Shown here one piece after another: positions 7,687-16,372 of a stretch of 64,000 nucleotides of DNA. The stretch comes from Bacillus sp. SD075 (GTDB taxonomy: Bacteria; Bacillota; Bacilli; Bacillales; DSM-1321), in the NCBI RefSeq assembly GCF_017355165.1, contig NZ_JADILK010000014.1:32641-96640 (forward strand), written 5' to 3'. Position numbers and translations under genes: made by a program. Numbering within the stretch: position 1 is the first letter of the stretch; each line of letters opens with the position of its first letter. The notes under the pieces are model-generated. The model was not told the origin of the DNA, did no database searches, and saw only the letters and a list, made by a program, of their open reading frames with translations.

Positions 7687-8868
7687 CTATACAAGCGTAT
7701 TATCACTTTCAGTTAAGGGGATTGGTGTTTTAGTCCATTCAGCATAAGTACCTGGATCTATCGCCTTCACTTGTTCTAAAAAAGAATCTAAAAAATTTCT
7801 TTCTCGCAGGTCTTTAAATAACTCGAGAGGTCTTTTTTGTTCACGTGAAAACGAGTACACATGGTCGACTAATTTAAAACCATTCCTGGTTATAATAATA
7901 TGCCGTAATGGAGCATCAATTTGTTTGAAACCTGATTTTTCCATTGTTTTTAATATATAGAGTAAGCGTTTTGTTATGTCCTCAGATAACACAGATTGTT
8001 TTTTAAGAAACGTATTCAAATCTGGCCCTAACAGATATTCCATTAAAATATAATTGGGTCCTGTTTCAAAGACTTTCGGGATAAATGGCAAGTCTTGACT
8101 TGATAAAAGAACCATTTTTTCCTGACTTGCATGTTCAGTTTTCCCGTAAAGTTTGACGCATGTTTCTTCAGACACTCGATAAACAGCACCTTGATGCCCT
8201 TTTCCAATGAGTGTTTGTGTTATAGCGCTATCCACTTTCACTCCATTCCCTGCCCCTCCTGAGAAAACGGGAATGTTTTTAAAGTCCAAACTATTTTGAT
8301 TGAAATAATCCTCCCACTCATTGAAGGTATCCGGTTCGAGCTTTTTCACTTGGGATAAGAACGAGTCCTTTAAAAGGATTATTTTTAAATCTCTTAATAA
8401 TTTTAATGGTACAGGATGCATTCTTTTAAAGGAATTCACATGGTCGATCACCTTAAGTTCCTCATTAGCAACGACAAAAATATGGCGTAGGGGGGCATCT
8501 ATCATGGTGAATTTTGCTTGTTTTAATTCCCTTAATATATAGAGAAGTTTCTTTACTATAGAATCAGGGATATACGTACAATTTCTCAGGTATTCTTTTA
8601 AGGTTGGGGCATTAAAATATTCCATGACTATATAGTTTGGTCCTGTATCATATACCAAAGGCATAAAGGGTAGATCTTTTCCAGCTTCAAGAGCTTCTTC
8701 CTCCATTTTCGCTTGAACCGGGTCTGAATAGATTTTTACACATTTATCTTCAGAAAGTTTAAATACTGCACCTTGAGCTCCCATTCCAATCAGCGAAAAG
8801 GTAGTGGGATTGTGAATTTCCAGAGACTTTTCACCTTTGGTTACAGTAATGGCTTTAAAATTCTCCAT
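7687..8868 (-). CDS. Tandem kinase-like protein (two diverged kinase domains)
   Basis: A 393-residue protein built of two homologous units of about 185 residues. Unit 1 has a Gly-rich loop IGMGAQGAVF (27-36), VKIY with Lys45, hinge VMEY (81-84), IDAPLRHI (123-130) and VIDHV (140-144). Unit 2 repeats this: IGKGHQGAVY (211-220), VKLY with Lys229, LMEY, IDAPLRHI (297-304) and LVDHV (313-317). This is a small protein-kinase-like fold resembling Bacillus YrzF-type proteins. The HRD-x4-N loop is replaced by ID-A-P-L-R-H, so Asp stays and the metal-binding Asn position is His; DFG becomes DHV. Activity is therefore uncertain. The start overlaps the glycosyltransferase gene by 14 bp with AGGAGG inside that gene, so translation is probably coupled. 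Confidence 0.75.
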   Translation of the reverse strand: MENFKAITVTKGEKSLEIHNPTTFSLIGMGAQGAVFKLSEDKCVKIYSDPVQAKMEEEALEAGKDLPFMPLVYDTGPNYIVMEYFNAPTLKEYLRNCTYIPDSIVKKLLYILRELKQAKFTMIDAPLRHIFVVANEELKVIDHVNSFKRMHPVPLKLLRDLKIILLKDSFLSQVKKLEPDTFNEWEDYFNQNSLDFKNIPVFSGGAGNGVKVDSAITQTLIGKGHQGAVYRVSEETCVKLYGKTEHASQEKMVLLSSQDLPFIPKVFETGPNYILMEYLLGPDLNTFLKKQSVLSEDITKRLLYILKTMEKSGFKQIDAPLRHIIITRNGFKLVDHVYSFSREQKRPLELFKDLRERNFLDSFLEQVKAIDPGTYAEWTKTPIPLTESDNTLV

Positions 8869-10426
8869 GATCTCCTCCTAACTGCTCATCCATGGCCGCC
8901 AGTTGAAACTGTTGAATTTTATTAAGGGCTTTTTTGACTTTTTCGGCTTTTTGAGCCTTTTTTTCTTTTTTACGAGATGCCATTGTTTCACCATTACCTT
9001 CAGTAGCCTTCTGCTGAATTTTATCTTTATTATTAGATGCTATAAGTTTAGCTTTGATTTTGTCTTTAGTCTGCTGTTGGAACTGTTGGAGCTGTTGGTG
9101 CTGTGGAAGCTCTTGAAGCTGTTGGAGCTGTTGCATATAAACAAGGGCTTTTCTGGCTAAATCGGCTTTTTTTCTAGGCACTTTTGTTTCACGATCATAC
9201 TTACCTTGCTGTTGAGACTGTACAGTCTCCTTAATGGCTTCTTTATCTATTTGGTGAGGTGTTACTAAATATTGTTTTCGTACTTTATAAGGGGCAACAA
9301 GTTCATCATAAAATTCAGCTTGTTGTTGAAGCTGTTGGACGAGGTTAAAGTTTTGTTCAATTTTTTGACGAGCCGCTACTGTATATGTTTCCCATTTATC
9401 TCTGTTGGTTAACATAAATTCAAGAGCCTCTGCCAGTTCATCTACATTGTTTTCTTGTACTAAAACCCCCTCTTTGTTATGGGTTATAAGTTCAGGGATG
9501 CCGGCATGGTTGGTCGAAATCACTGGTACCCCAATCGCCATAGCTTCTTTTAATGTATTAGGTATACCTTCTACATCTCCATCGACAGCTTCCAAGCTCG
9601 CGGCACAAAATATATCTGCATGGGTCATTTGTTCTCGTACTTGATCTTTAGGGAGATGATATAATAAACGAAAAGAGTCCCCTAAATTAAGTTGATTTGC
9701 CAAAGAAGTGAGATATTCTTCAAGCTCCCCTCTTCCGATGATCGTCAGGGTTGCATTTGGAAATTTACCTCTGATTTTTTGAAAAGCTTGCATTAAAATG
9801 TGATGTCCCTTTTTTTCCACCAACCTACCGATGGATAAAATGTTTTGAGAACCCCCTTTATGTGGAGTACGGTATTTGAATTCGTTAAGGTCAACGCCCC
9901 CATATAACACTCTAATTTTTTCTGAAGGACAACCCCAAGCAATTAACCTATCCGCTAAATATTGACAAACTGGAAAAAAGCGCTCACCTCGATCAAATAA
10001 CATTTTCATGTTATCTAGATAACCAATAGGCTGATTGGCTAGGGTTGCATCCCTGCCTCTAATACTTGTTACCAACGGAAGATCTGTTTCTTCTTTAAAA
10101 GGAAGTAATAACATCCCTAATTGACCATGGTGAGCATGTAATAGGGAGATATTATTTTTTTTCACATATTCTTTTGGTGAGAAAATTTCATTGAGATAAT
10201 GGACCTTCTCATTTAAAAGGGAAAGGTCAATCATATACTTAGGTTGTCGTACCATATGAATATAATCATAATCAGGAACTTCTCGAATCTGTGAGATATA
10301 TTGGGTCGGGTCAACTCTTAAATTCAAATGCATAACTGTGTGCAAATAAATTTCTCCTTTCATGCGTATTAAGCAAACTTCCTCGACCTTTTCAAGTATA
10401 TTATGCAGGACCCTATAGGTACGCAT
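8855..10426 (-). CDS. GT4-family glycosyltransferase with Gln-rich C-terminal tail
   Basis: 523 residues. About 1-370 is a GT-B fold glycosyltransferase of group 1: LHAHHGQLG, SIRGRD, ILSIGRLVEKKGHHILMQAF, and the E-x7-E region EGIPNTLKEAMAIGVPVIST that binds the nucleotide-sugar diphosphate. From about 370 on the chain changes to a charged, Gln-rich tail (VQQLQQQ, YMQQLQQLQELPQHQQLQQF) with Lys-rich stretches, probably a coiled coil and not part of normal GT4 enzymes. A separate neighbouring gene encodes a Gln-rich repeat protein. The ATG at 10426 has only a weak RBS. It overlaps the tandem kinase-like gene. Probably transfers a sugar from the UDP pool made by the adjacent genes; the acceptor is unknown. 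Confidence 0.8.
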   Translation of the reverse strand: MRTYRVLHNILEKVEEVCLIRMKGEIYLHTVMHLNLRVDPTQYISQIREVPDYDYIHMVRQPKYMIDLSLLNEKVHYLNEIFSPKEYVKKNNISLLHAHHGQLGMLLLPFKEETDLPLVTSIRGRDATLANQPIGYLDNMKMLFDRGERFFPVCQYLADRLIAWGCPSEKIRVLYGGVDLNEFKYRTPHKGGSQNILSIGRLVEKKGHHILMQAFQKIRGKFPNATLTIIGRGELEEYLTSLANQLNLGDSFRLLYHLPKDQVREQMTHADIFCAASLEAVDGDVEGIPNTLKEAMAIGVPVISTNHAGIPELITHNKEGVLVQENNVDELAEALEFMLTNRDKWETYTVAARQKIEQNFNLVQQLQQQAEFYDELVAPYKVRKQYLVTPHQIDKEAIKETVQSQQQGKYDRETKVPRKKADLARKALVYMQQLQQLQELPQHQQLQQFQQQTKDKIKAKLIASNNKDKIQQKATEGNGETMASRKKEKKAQKAEKVKKALNKIQQFQLAAMDEQLGGDHGEF

Positions 10427-10596
10427 GGACTAATAACATTCAGTAAAGCTAAATGGCAGGGAGTATGCGTTTGCCTAATACAAAGGGGATTGAAGTAGAT
10501 GCTATGACACAGATTATTTGCAAACCATGATAATGATACAACGTGTTTATAATTGATGTTGATCTTTGGTTCTAATGCTCGATGATGTTTCTAGAT

Positions 10597-10629
10597 ATAA
10601 AAAAGCACCCAAGAACTATCAAAGGTGCT
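10597..10629 (-). terminator. Terminator downstream of ugd
   Basis: Leftward, AGCACC (6 bp) pairs with GGTGCT across a 14-nt loop and runs into a T-tract, about 100 bp after the ugd stop. A short stem, so moderate confidence. Confidence 0.5.
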
Positions 10630-10731
10630 GCATTGCCAGTTTGCCCGCCTGAAGAATAACAACTGCTTCTCTGAATGGTTACGTTCACCTCAAATATGTC
10701 TTTGAAAAATCATGTTCGAGTTAATGAAGTG

Positions 10732-12069
10732 TTAAAAAATGTTATCGCTTGATGTCATACCCATAACAATTGCTGGTCTTCCTATTGGATAATATTCAAT
10801 TTTCTTGCACGCTCTGATTCGATCTTCTTCAAGGAAATTCCTACCATCAAAAACAATCGGTTGTCTCATTGTATTCATCAATTTCTCCAGATCTAAATGT
10901 CTAAATTCATTCCATTCGGTAACAATAAATACAGCATCCGCATCCACTGTCGCTTCGCTGATTGAGCTTGCAAATCTTATTGTATCTCCTAATATGTTCT
11001 TCGCATTACCTATTGCAACCGGGTCATAAGCTACCACTTCTGCTCCCAGTTTGGTTAATGAACGCGAAATTTTGATTGATGGCGCTTCCCTCATATCGTC
11101 TGTCTCTGGCTTGAAAGCAAGACCAAGCATTGCAATCTTCTTCCCTTTTAAATCCCCCAAGCGATTTATTGCTTTCGTTACAAGGAGTTCCTGCTGAAAA
11201 TCATTGATCGCTACTGTTTCTTTTAACAGGGAAAAATGTACTCCATTTAAATTGGCAGTACGAAGCAACGCTTTAACATCCTTTGGAAAACAAGATCCTC
11301 CATATCCAATACCTGGCTTTAAAAAAGCTTCTCCAATCCTTTTATCTTTTCCCATCCCCTTTGCTACATCTTTAACATCTGCACCTACTACTGCGCATAA
11401 ATTTGCAACTTCATTGATAAAGCTAATCTTAGTCGCCAAAAAGGCATTAGATGCATACTTAATCATTTCCGCACTTCTAATACTTGTTAGGATAAATGGT
11501 ACATTTAACGGACGATACATTTCTTGTACTTTCTTAGCCGCCCCATCATTTTCAGATCCAATGATGATTCGATCTGCTTGCATCGTATCCATGACTGCTG
11601 ACCCTTGTCTGAGAAATTCAGGATTTGAAACCATATTGAAAGTGACGCTTTCGTTACAAAGTTCCTCCATAATGTTTTTAATAACATCATTCGTACCAAC
11701 TGGCACAGTACTTTTTATAACGATTACTGAACTTTGTACCAAGTTCGCAGCAATATCCTTCGCGGCTTGCACAATATACGATAAATCTGCTCCTCCATCC
11801 TCCAATTGCGGTGTTCCTACTGCAATGATGATGATCTCGGCACCATTTAGCGCTTCTCGATGAGATGTTGTAAATAGCAATCTACCCGCTGCAGCATTTT
11901 GAGCAAGCAAATTCTCAAGACCCGGTTCATATATTGGAGAAATCCCTTGACATAGACTTTTAATTTTTTGTTCATTTGTATCGATACAAATGACACTATG
12001 CCCTATTTCTGACAAACAAACACCAGTGGACAGTCCGACATAACCTGTACCCAAAATAGCTATTTTCAT
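10732..12069 (-). CDS. ugd: UDP-glucose 6-dehydrogenase
   Basis: Oxidises UDP-glucose to UDP-glucuronate with two NAD+. 445 residues, the normal length. MKIAILGTGYVGLSTGVCLS is the N-terminal NAD-binding Rossmann motif. GVGTP-like AVGTPQLEDG, SNPEFLRQGSAV and the catalytic Cys in GIGYGGSCFPKDVKAL are all present, with the C-terminal domain starting at KIAMLGLAFKPETDDMREAP. I choose the ATG at 12069, one base after the galU stop; a TTG 9 bases earlier is possible. The tight spacing indicates galU-ugd translational coupling. The B. subtilis homologue is TuaD. Its product feeds the nearby epimerase. Confidence 0.95.
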   Translation of the reverse strand: MKIAILGTGYVGLSTGVCLSEIGHSVICIDTNEQKIKSLCQGISPIYEPGLENLLAQNAAAGRLLFTTSHREALNGAEIIIIAVGTPQLEDGGADLSYIVQAAKDIAANLVQSSVIVIKSTVPVGTNDVIKNIMEELCNESVTFNMVSNPEFLRQGSAVMDTMQADRIIIGSENDGAAKKVQEMYRPLNVPFILTSIRSAEMIKYASNAFLATKISFINEVANLCAVVGADVKDVAKGMGKDKRIGEAFLKPGIGYGGSCFPKDVKALLRTANLNGVHFSLLKETVAINDFQQELLVTKAINRLGDLKGKKIAMLGLAFKPETDDMREAPSIKISRSLTKLGAEVVAYDPVAIGNAKNILGDTIRFASSISEATVDADAVFIVTEWNEFRHLDLEKLMNTMRQPIVFDGRNFLEEDRIRACKKIEYYPIGRPAIVMGMTSSDNIF

Positions 12070-12070
12070 A

Positions 12071-12976
12071 TTATTCAAGCTCTCTCTTTATCATTTGAAG
12101 ATTTTCTTTCTTACTTACATCCCTTAAATAGGAAAGTACCTCGTCTCTTATATCATCCCTGCGCAAAGCAAAGTCTATTGTTGCCTTGATGAATCCAACT
12201 TTATCACCAATATCATATCGGTTTCCCTCAAAGTTATATGCTAATACGGCCTGCTGCTTGTTTAGCTCATTTATGGCATCAGTAAGTTGTAATTCATTAC
12301 CATGTTCAATCGGAAGATTTGACAGTGTTTCAAAAATCTCAGGTCTAAAAACATAACGCCCCATTATTGCATACCTGGAAGGAGCTTCTTCCCTTTTTGG
12401 TTTTTCCACCAAAGAATCGATATGAAAAAGGTTAGGCTCAATCATTGTCCCTTTTGGCTTAATAATTCCATATTTACTGACCTCCTTATCCGGTACATGT
12501 TGAACAGCTACGACTGAACTGTTGCAATACTCAAAAATACTGATGATTTGTTTCAGACAGGGTGTTTTAGACATAACGATGTCATCCCCTAACATAACAG
12601 CAAAAGGTTCATTTCCAATGAAGCTTTTAGCACAAAGAATTGCATGTCCTAGCCCCATCGGTTCCTTTTGGCGGACATAATAGATATTTGCCAAACTAGA
12701 TATTTTCTGAACTTCCGCTAAAATACCGAGCTGATTTTTTCTTAAAAGTGCATCTTCCAACTCATAGGATTTATCAAAATGATCCTCTATTGATCTTTTT
12801 CCTCTACCGATTATGATAATAATTTCCTCTATACCCGAAGCTACTGCTTCTTCAACTATATATTGAATCGTTGGTTTATCAACAATCGGCAGCATTTCCT
12901 TAGCCTGAGCTTTTGTTGCAGGCAAAAATCGAGTCCCGAGTCCTGCGGCCGGAATAATGGCCTTTCGGATTTTCAT
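12071..12976 (-). CDS. galU: UTP-glucose-1-phosphate uridylyltransferase
   Basis: Makes UDP-glucose from UTP and glucose-1-phosphate. 301 residues. IRKAIIPAAGLGTRFLPATK is the nucleotide-binding motif. EMLPIVDKPTIQYIVEEAV, VMLGDDIV and LVEKPKREEAPSRYAIMGRY are further GalU signatures. The start at 12976 is fixed by AAAGGAGGCAGCTT immediately upstream; an earlier GTG-type start would include the RBS as coding. First gene of the galU-ugd pair. B. subtilis paralogues are GtaB and YngB. Confidence 0.95.
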   Translation of the reverse strand: MKIRKAIIPAAGLGTRFLPATKAQAKEMLPIVDKPTIQYIVEEAVASGIEEIIIIIGRGKRSIEDHFDKSYELEDALLRKNQLGILAEVQKISSLANIYYVRQKEPMGLGHAILCAKSFIGNEPFAVMLGDDIVMSKTPCLKQIISIFEYCNSSVVAVQHVPDKEVSKYGIIKPKGTMIEPNLFHIDSLVEKPKREEAPSRYAIMGRYVFRPEIFETLSNLPIEHGNELQLTDAINELNKQQAVLAYNFEGNRYDIGDKVGFIKATIDFALRRDDIRDEVLSYLRDVSKKENLQMIKRELE

Positions 12977-13147
12977 AAGCTGCCTCCTTTTGTCATTCAT
13001 TTATCCTTTATATGCAATAGGACAACTTCCGGTCTAGTTAATAGCCCATTTAGTCCATTTTTATTTAACTGGGACCAGAAGGCTATACTTGTAAGAATCC
13101 CAATCTGGCTGCTGCCGATCGTCGCAACCTGTCAGTTAGTGCCAAAT

Positions 13148-13182
13148 TAAAAACTCCATTACACTTTATATGTAATGGAGTT
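13148..13182. terminator. Palindromic terminator upstream of galU
   Basis: AACTCCATTACA and TGTAATGGAGTT form a perfect 12-bp stem with a 7-nt loop. The A-tract on the left side gives a T-run when read leftward, so it may insulate galU from decayed genes to its right. Confidence 0.6.
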
Positions 13183-13548
13183 ACCATGGCTTTTGTCTAA
13201 TGGTCGATAAGAAATTGTTGCTCTCATTTCTGACAGCTATAGTTTCCCAAAGAAAGAAAAAAAGGGAATCGTTTAGACTGCTGAACAGCAAAAAAACTCA
13301 CACAGTAGTTTATCCAAACCGTAGACTAATTTATAAGCGGTTTTTTCACAAATAACCTTTTAAAATATAGGAGGGGCTGTATTCATGATTTGATTGGGAT
13401 TTACAATTAATTTCTTAATCTTAAATTTAAGAAGACTATAAAAAGGTGAGTTTATTAACTCCCTGCATTTCTAATTAAATGGTTATCAGGCCTGATAACT
13501 AAGAGTACAATCTTTGTTGAAATGGATATAGTCTAGGCATTTTATTAA
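13183..13548. other. Intergenic stretch, nothing assigned
   Basis: About 365 bp of low-GC sequence. A GGAGGGG motif near 13370 is not followed by a sustained frame. No RNA or protein feature was recognised. Confidence 0.35.
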
Positions 13549-13806
13549 CTAGCCCCTAACGCGACACCTGTTATCATCCTTGAAAGCAACACTACTACTT
13601 CTCCGTACATAAAGCACAAAACTTGGCATATTGGATACATTTCTAATGTACCATGCCGCTCCATTTACAACCCTGACGCCATCGCCATAGGTTTCGTTTT
13701 CTGCTGGAACATACCCTACACCAACTACAGCGATATGTTTGAAGCTGGTTTTTCCATAACCCTTTGAAGGAAACTCAAAAAATTTGGGATGCACATTTGT
13801 CGGACA
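13549..13806 (-). pseudogene. Possible surface-protein fragment (C-terminal piece only)
   Basis: The leftward frame encodes a protein-like segment with PSKGYGKTSFKHIAVVGVGY, then ENETYGDGVRVVNGAAWYI and NMPSFVLYVR. The alternation of hydrophobic and Gly/Asn-rich residues resembles beta-rich domains of extracellular proteins, but I do not recognise a family. It lacks an RBS and a plausible N-terminus; upstream sequence joins a different, rightward remnant. It may be a relic of a larger gene. Confidence 0.3.
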
Positions 13807-13916
13807 GGAGGGGGAAACCGTGAAACCGGCTCCGTGTCGGGGACTTGCTCCCATTAACCACGCGAAACAGATCCTAAGGGACTCAAAGGCAATCAAAACA
13901 AGATCTCCGGGTCAAG

Positions 13917-14250
13917 TAAGGCAAAACGCAAAAAATCTGCGTATGTATATCGCGAATTCCTTTATATACATTTGACTATTGGGTTAGCAAAGACACGAAG
14001 GATATTGCCATGCTGCAACAGAACCTGCATTATTCCCGTCCTTCTGTCACCATGCAATACATAAGGTATTACCGAAGAAGTAACAAACAATGTACTAAAA
14101 ACAGTAGCATTTTCATTTTTATAAATTAAAAATGACGCATTCAAAACGTTCGTAAAAATCAATGTAAATTCTTGAAACTAGTTTGCACTTTTACGAACAT
14201 TTAAAATGGCAGTTCAGGAGAATACGCCTCCGTTCCCGAACGTGTACTTT
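13917..14250 (+). pseudogene. Tyrosine recombinase remnant, copy 1
   Basis: The readable frame YWVSKDTKDIAMLQQNLHYS followed by RPSVTMQYI is the C-terminal box of phage/transposon tyrosine recombinases, normally H-x-x-R then KDIALLQ..L.HSS..IT..YI with the catalytic Tyr. Frame is lost directly after it. The segment aligns by eye with copy 2 at 15883-16304: both have GTATATCGCGAATT, then AAGGATATTGCCATGCTGCA, then GCATTCAAAACGTTCG. Copy 1 lacks about 130 bp between the first two blocks, so the H-x-x-R region is deleted. Non-functional. Confidence 0.75.
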
Positions 14251-14372
14251 TATGAACAGAACAGCAGGAAGACTCCGTAACGAAACCGAACCTTTTTACA
14301 ATAGTAACGGGTGGCAAATATTCTAGTTTTCAATTAATTAAAGAAGAAAGGACTTACTCAGCCACTTCTTCT

Positions 14373-15035
14373 TTATTTAGTTTCCTCTTCATTTTTATTA
14401 CTACTACTACTGCTATTTGCTATAAACATGGCAATCTGCGCCTTTTTTTCTACATCTAGATCAAGTGTATCGATTATGCTAAAAGGAGATTTTAATAAGA
14501 GGGGTTGTGGTTGTGAAATCTTCGTTAATTCGTGTAAGATTTTAATTGAAGTTTGATCTTGTTGTTTAATTAACTGATTCTGAAGTTGAATCTGAAGTTC
14601 CTTATGTTGTTGTTCTTGGAATTGGAGTTGGACTTGAATATTTTCTAGTGGTTGTGAACGCTTCGTTATTTCCTGTAAGACCTTATTTGAATTCTCATCT
14701 TGTTGTTTAGATAACTTATCTTGAAGCTGGACCTGAAATTCCTTCTGCTGTTGTTCTTGGAGTTGGAGTTGGACTTGAATATTTTCTAGTGGTTGTGAAA
14801 TCTTCGCTATTTCGTGTAAGATTTTATTTAAAATCTCATTTTGTTGTTTAATTAACTGATTCTGAAGTTGAACCTGAAGCTCTTTCTGTTGTTGTTCTTG
14901 GAGTTGGAGCTGGACTTGAATATTTTCTAATATATGGTTAAAGTCATCATGCTTTTTATCATTTTTCTTAACTTTCTTATATTTCTTCTTTTTGTCTTCT
15001 TCTTTATATTTATCTGTTTGATCATTTTTACCCAT
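14373..15035 (-). CDS. Gln-rich protein with three 47-residue repeats
   Basis: 220 residues. A very basic N-terminus (1-35, KKKKYKKVKKNDKKHDDF) is followed by three adjacent 47-residue repeats at 36-82, 83-129 and 130-176. Each starts LENIQVQLQ, has an EQQQKE core and ends in ISQP or RSQP. The repeats should form long Gln-rich coiled coils. The tail (SIIDTLDLDVEKKAQIAMFI) and a run of five serines end the protein. The ATG at 15035 follows AAGGGTGGG. No signal peptide or membrane segment is visible. Composition recalls the Gln-rich tail of the glycosyltransferase at 8855-10426, suggesting that the two may assemble together (inference). Family unknown. Confidence 0.7.
   Translation of the reverse strand: MGKNDQTDKYKEEDKKKKYKKVKKNDKKHDDFNHILENIQVQLQLQEQQQKELQVQLQNQLIKQQNEILNKILHEIAKISQPLENIQVQLQLQEQQQKEFQVQLQDKLSKQQDENSNKVLQEITKRSQPLENIQVQLQFQEQQHKELQIQLQNQLIKQQDQTSIKILHELTKISQPQPLLLKSPFSIIDTLDLDVEKKAQIAMFIANSSSSSNKNEEETK
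14508..14930 (-). repeat. Three tandem 141-bp coding repeats
   Basis: Three in-frame 141-bp units encode the 47-residue Gln-rich repeats. They differ by scattered substitutions, with no change in length, so the unit size is conserved. Repeat-number changes between strains would be expected. Confidence 0.8.
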
Positions 15036-15179
15036 TAGGTTCCCACCCTTTTCTATTTATTGGTTATGGAAGCACACTTGTATTTCATATTGTGTATTAG
15101 TAAAATCGCATTGACATAATATTATTTTTTATGTTTCTAAGTAAATCACTTACGTTGCAGGAACCAGTTTAAGGACAAT

Positions 15180-15650
15180 CGTAGATAGCTATTTCACCAT
15201 TTCCTAGTGTTGTTGTCGTCATGAAATGTGTTGCCGTTTCGATCATAATTACAGAATTGTTCTTGGTATTTATTGTATCGTCGTCCACATTGATGGTGTA
15301 CGCAGCAGTAGCACCTAATAGTCAAGGGGTCGGTAGTCCTTGACACGTTATTTTCACAGGGCCACTCGGAAAACTAGGAATGGTAAAGTAATGGCCATTT
15401 AATGCAGGGCAACCATGGATACACCGTAATCAAAGAAGTTATTAGTTGGTGTGTACTTAAAACAATTTGAAGCTTCTCTGCCCCAGGATGGATGTTGGGA
15501 GCGGGGTCTAACTCTTCAAAAGTAACGGAAGCCAAATTAACGTTACAGCCTAAGCAGTATTAATCAAAATGGTTGGTGTATTATTAAGGGTGTATGGGTT
15601 TCCCATATTGTTATTTGCATGGATAGAGAACAACTTCACCATTCTTTCTA
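15180..15650 (-). pseudogene. Decayed surface-protein-like gene
   Basis: Leftward translation gives coding-like pieces broken by stops and frame changes: NTPTILINTA, then SVTFEELDPAPNIHPGAEKL and QIVLSTH in other frames, HYFTIPSFPSGPVKITCQG, and finally GATAAYTINVDDDTINTKNN followed by SVIMIETATHFMTTTTLGNG. At least two stop codons and several frameshifts are needed to join them. Thr/Asn-rich beta-type sequence suggests an extracellular or spore-surface protein. The N-terminus is not found. The family is not recognised. Confidence 0.5.
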
Positions 15651-15882
15651 TAATTATTCAACAAGCCTTTGAATGACTGAGCGTTTGCCATGTGTAAACG
15701 TAAACTTATAGCACCTTGCAATAAAAAATCCAAAAAACACTTTATAAAGGAAAAATCGCTATCCTTTTGGTAATAATATAATTTTACGAGAATTATAATT
15801 TGTATAACTGCCGTATTTTACGTTCGTTATTGTAAATGGATTGGGCGCCAGGGTGGGGTCCTTCTTCGACTGATCATACAAT

Positions 15883-16304
15883 AAATCCCAGAAAAAAGTT
15901 TGCGACACGTATATCGCGAATTGCTTCCAGGAGGACTATAACTATACGAAAAACGCCAGAGTCCATACTTAGGAAGGAGGGCCGGCTGGCCTCCCGGCAT
16001 TTAAAGAAGGCCGTAGCATTCGTTGGCGCGGAACATGTCGGCATCCATACTCGGAAAAACGTTTGGCTTTTGGTTATACAAAGACATGAAGGATATTGCC
16101 ATGCTGCAACAGAACCTGCATCATTCCCATCCATTTGTCACTCTACCCAATATAGGTATTAATGAAGAAGAAACAAAAAATGCACTAATTACAGTTATCA
16201 TTTCATTTTTCAAAAATAAAAATGCCGCATTCAAAACGTTCGAACAATATAAACTAGTTCGTACTTTTACAAACGTTAAAAATAGTGATAAGCCTCCGTT
16301 TTAA
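15883..16304 (+). pseudogene. Tyrosine recombinase remnant, copy 2
   Basis: One frame gives LKKAVAFVGAEHVGIHT, and after a frame change GKTFGFWLYKDMKDIAMLQQ then NLHHSHPFVTLPNIGINEEE. Together these match the recombinase pattern LKKAA-x-x-GLEHVGTHSLRKTFGYWLY...KDIALLQ-x-L-x-HSSP-x-ITLRYIGI. The catalytic His is visible, but the Arg region is frameshifted and the Tyr of LRYIGI is replaced (LPNIGI). It is therefore inactive. It shares blocks with copy 1 about 2 kb to the left in the same orientation, and the two copies bracket the Gln-rich repeat gene. Confidence 0.8.
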
Positions 16305-16372
16305 AAATACTATACAGGCCCTTTTGAATGAATTTCTATATATTGTTTATTGTTCAGCGTCATAGCAACCCA

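Noticed and set aside
7687..10426. Toxin-antitoxin or phage-defence reading of the kinase-like and GT pair
   Set aside because: Neighbours are nucleotide-sugar enzymes, and no nuclease, helicase or other defence gene is linked.
11204..11863. Long rightward frame of 219 codons
   Set aside because: It is fully antisense to ugd, has no RBS, and its composition mirrors the reverse of the ugd codons.
13784..13975. Rightward frame with GQEGETVKPAP near the recombinase relic
   Set aside because: It could not be aligned to a recombinase N-terminal part and has no RBS; only the shared block from 13917 is kept.
14508..14930. Tandem 141-bp repeats considered as CRISPR or satellite
   Set aside because: They are contiguous, in frame and encode a coiled-coil protein; there are no spacers.
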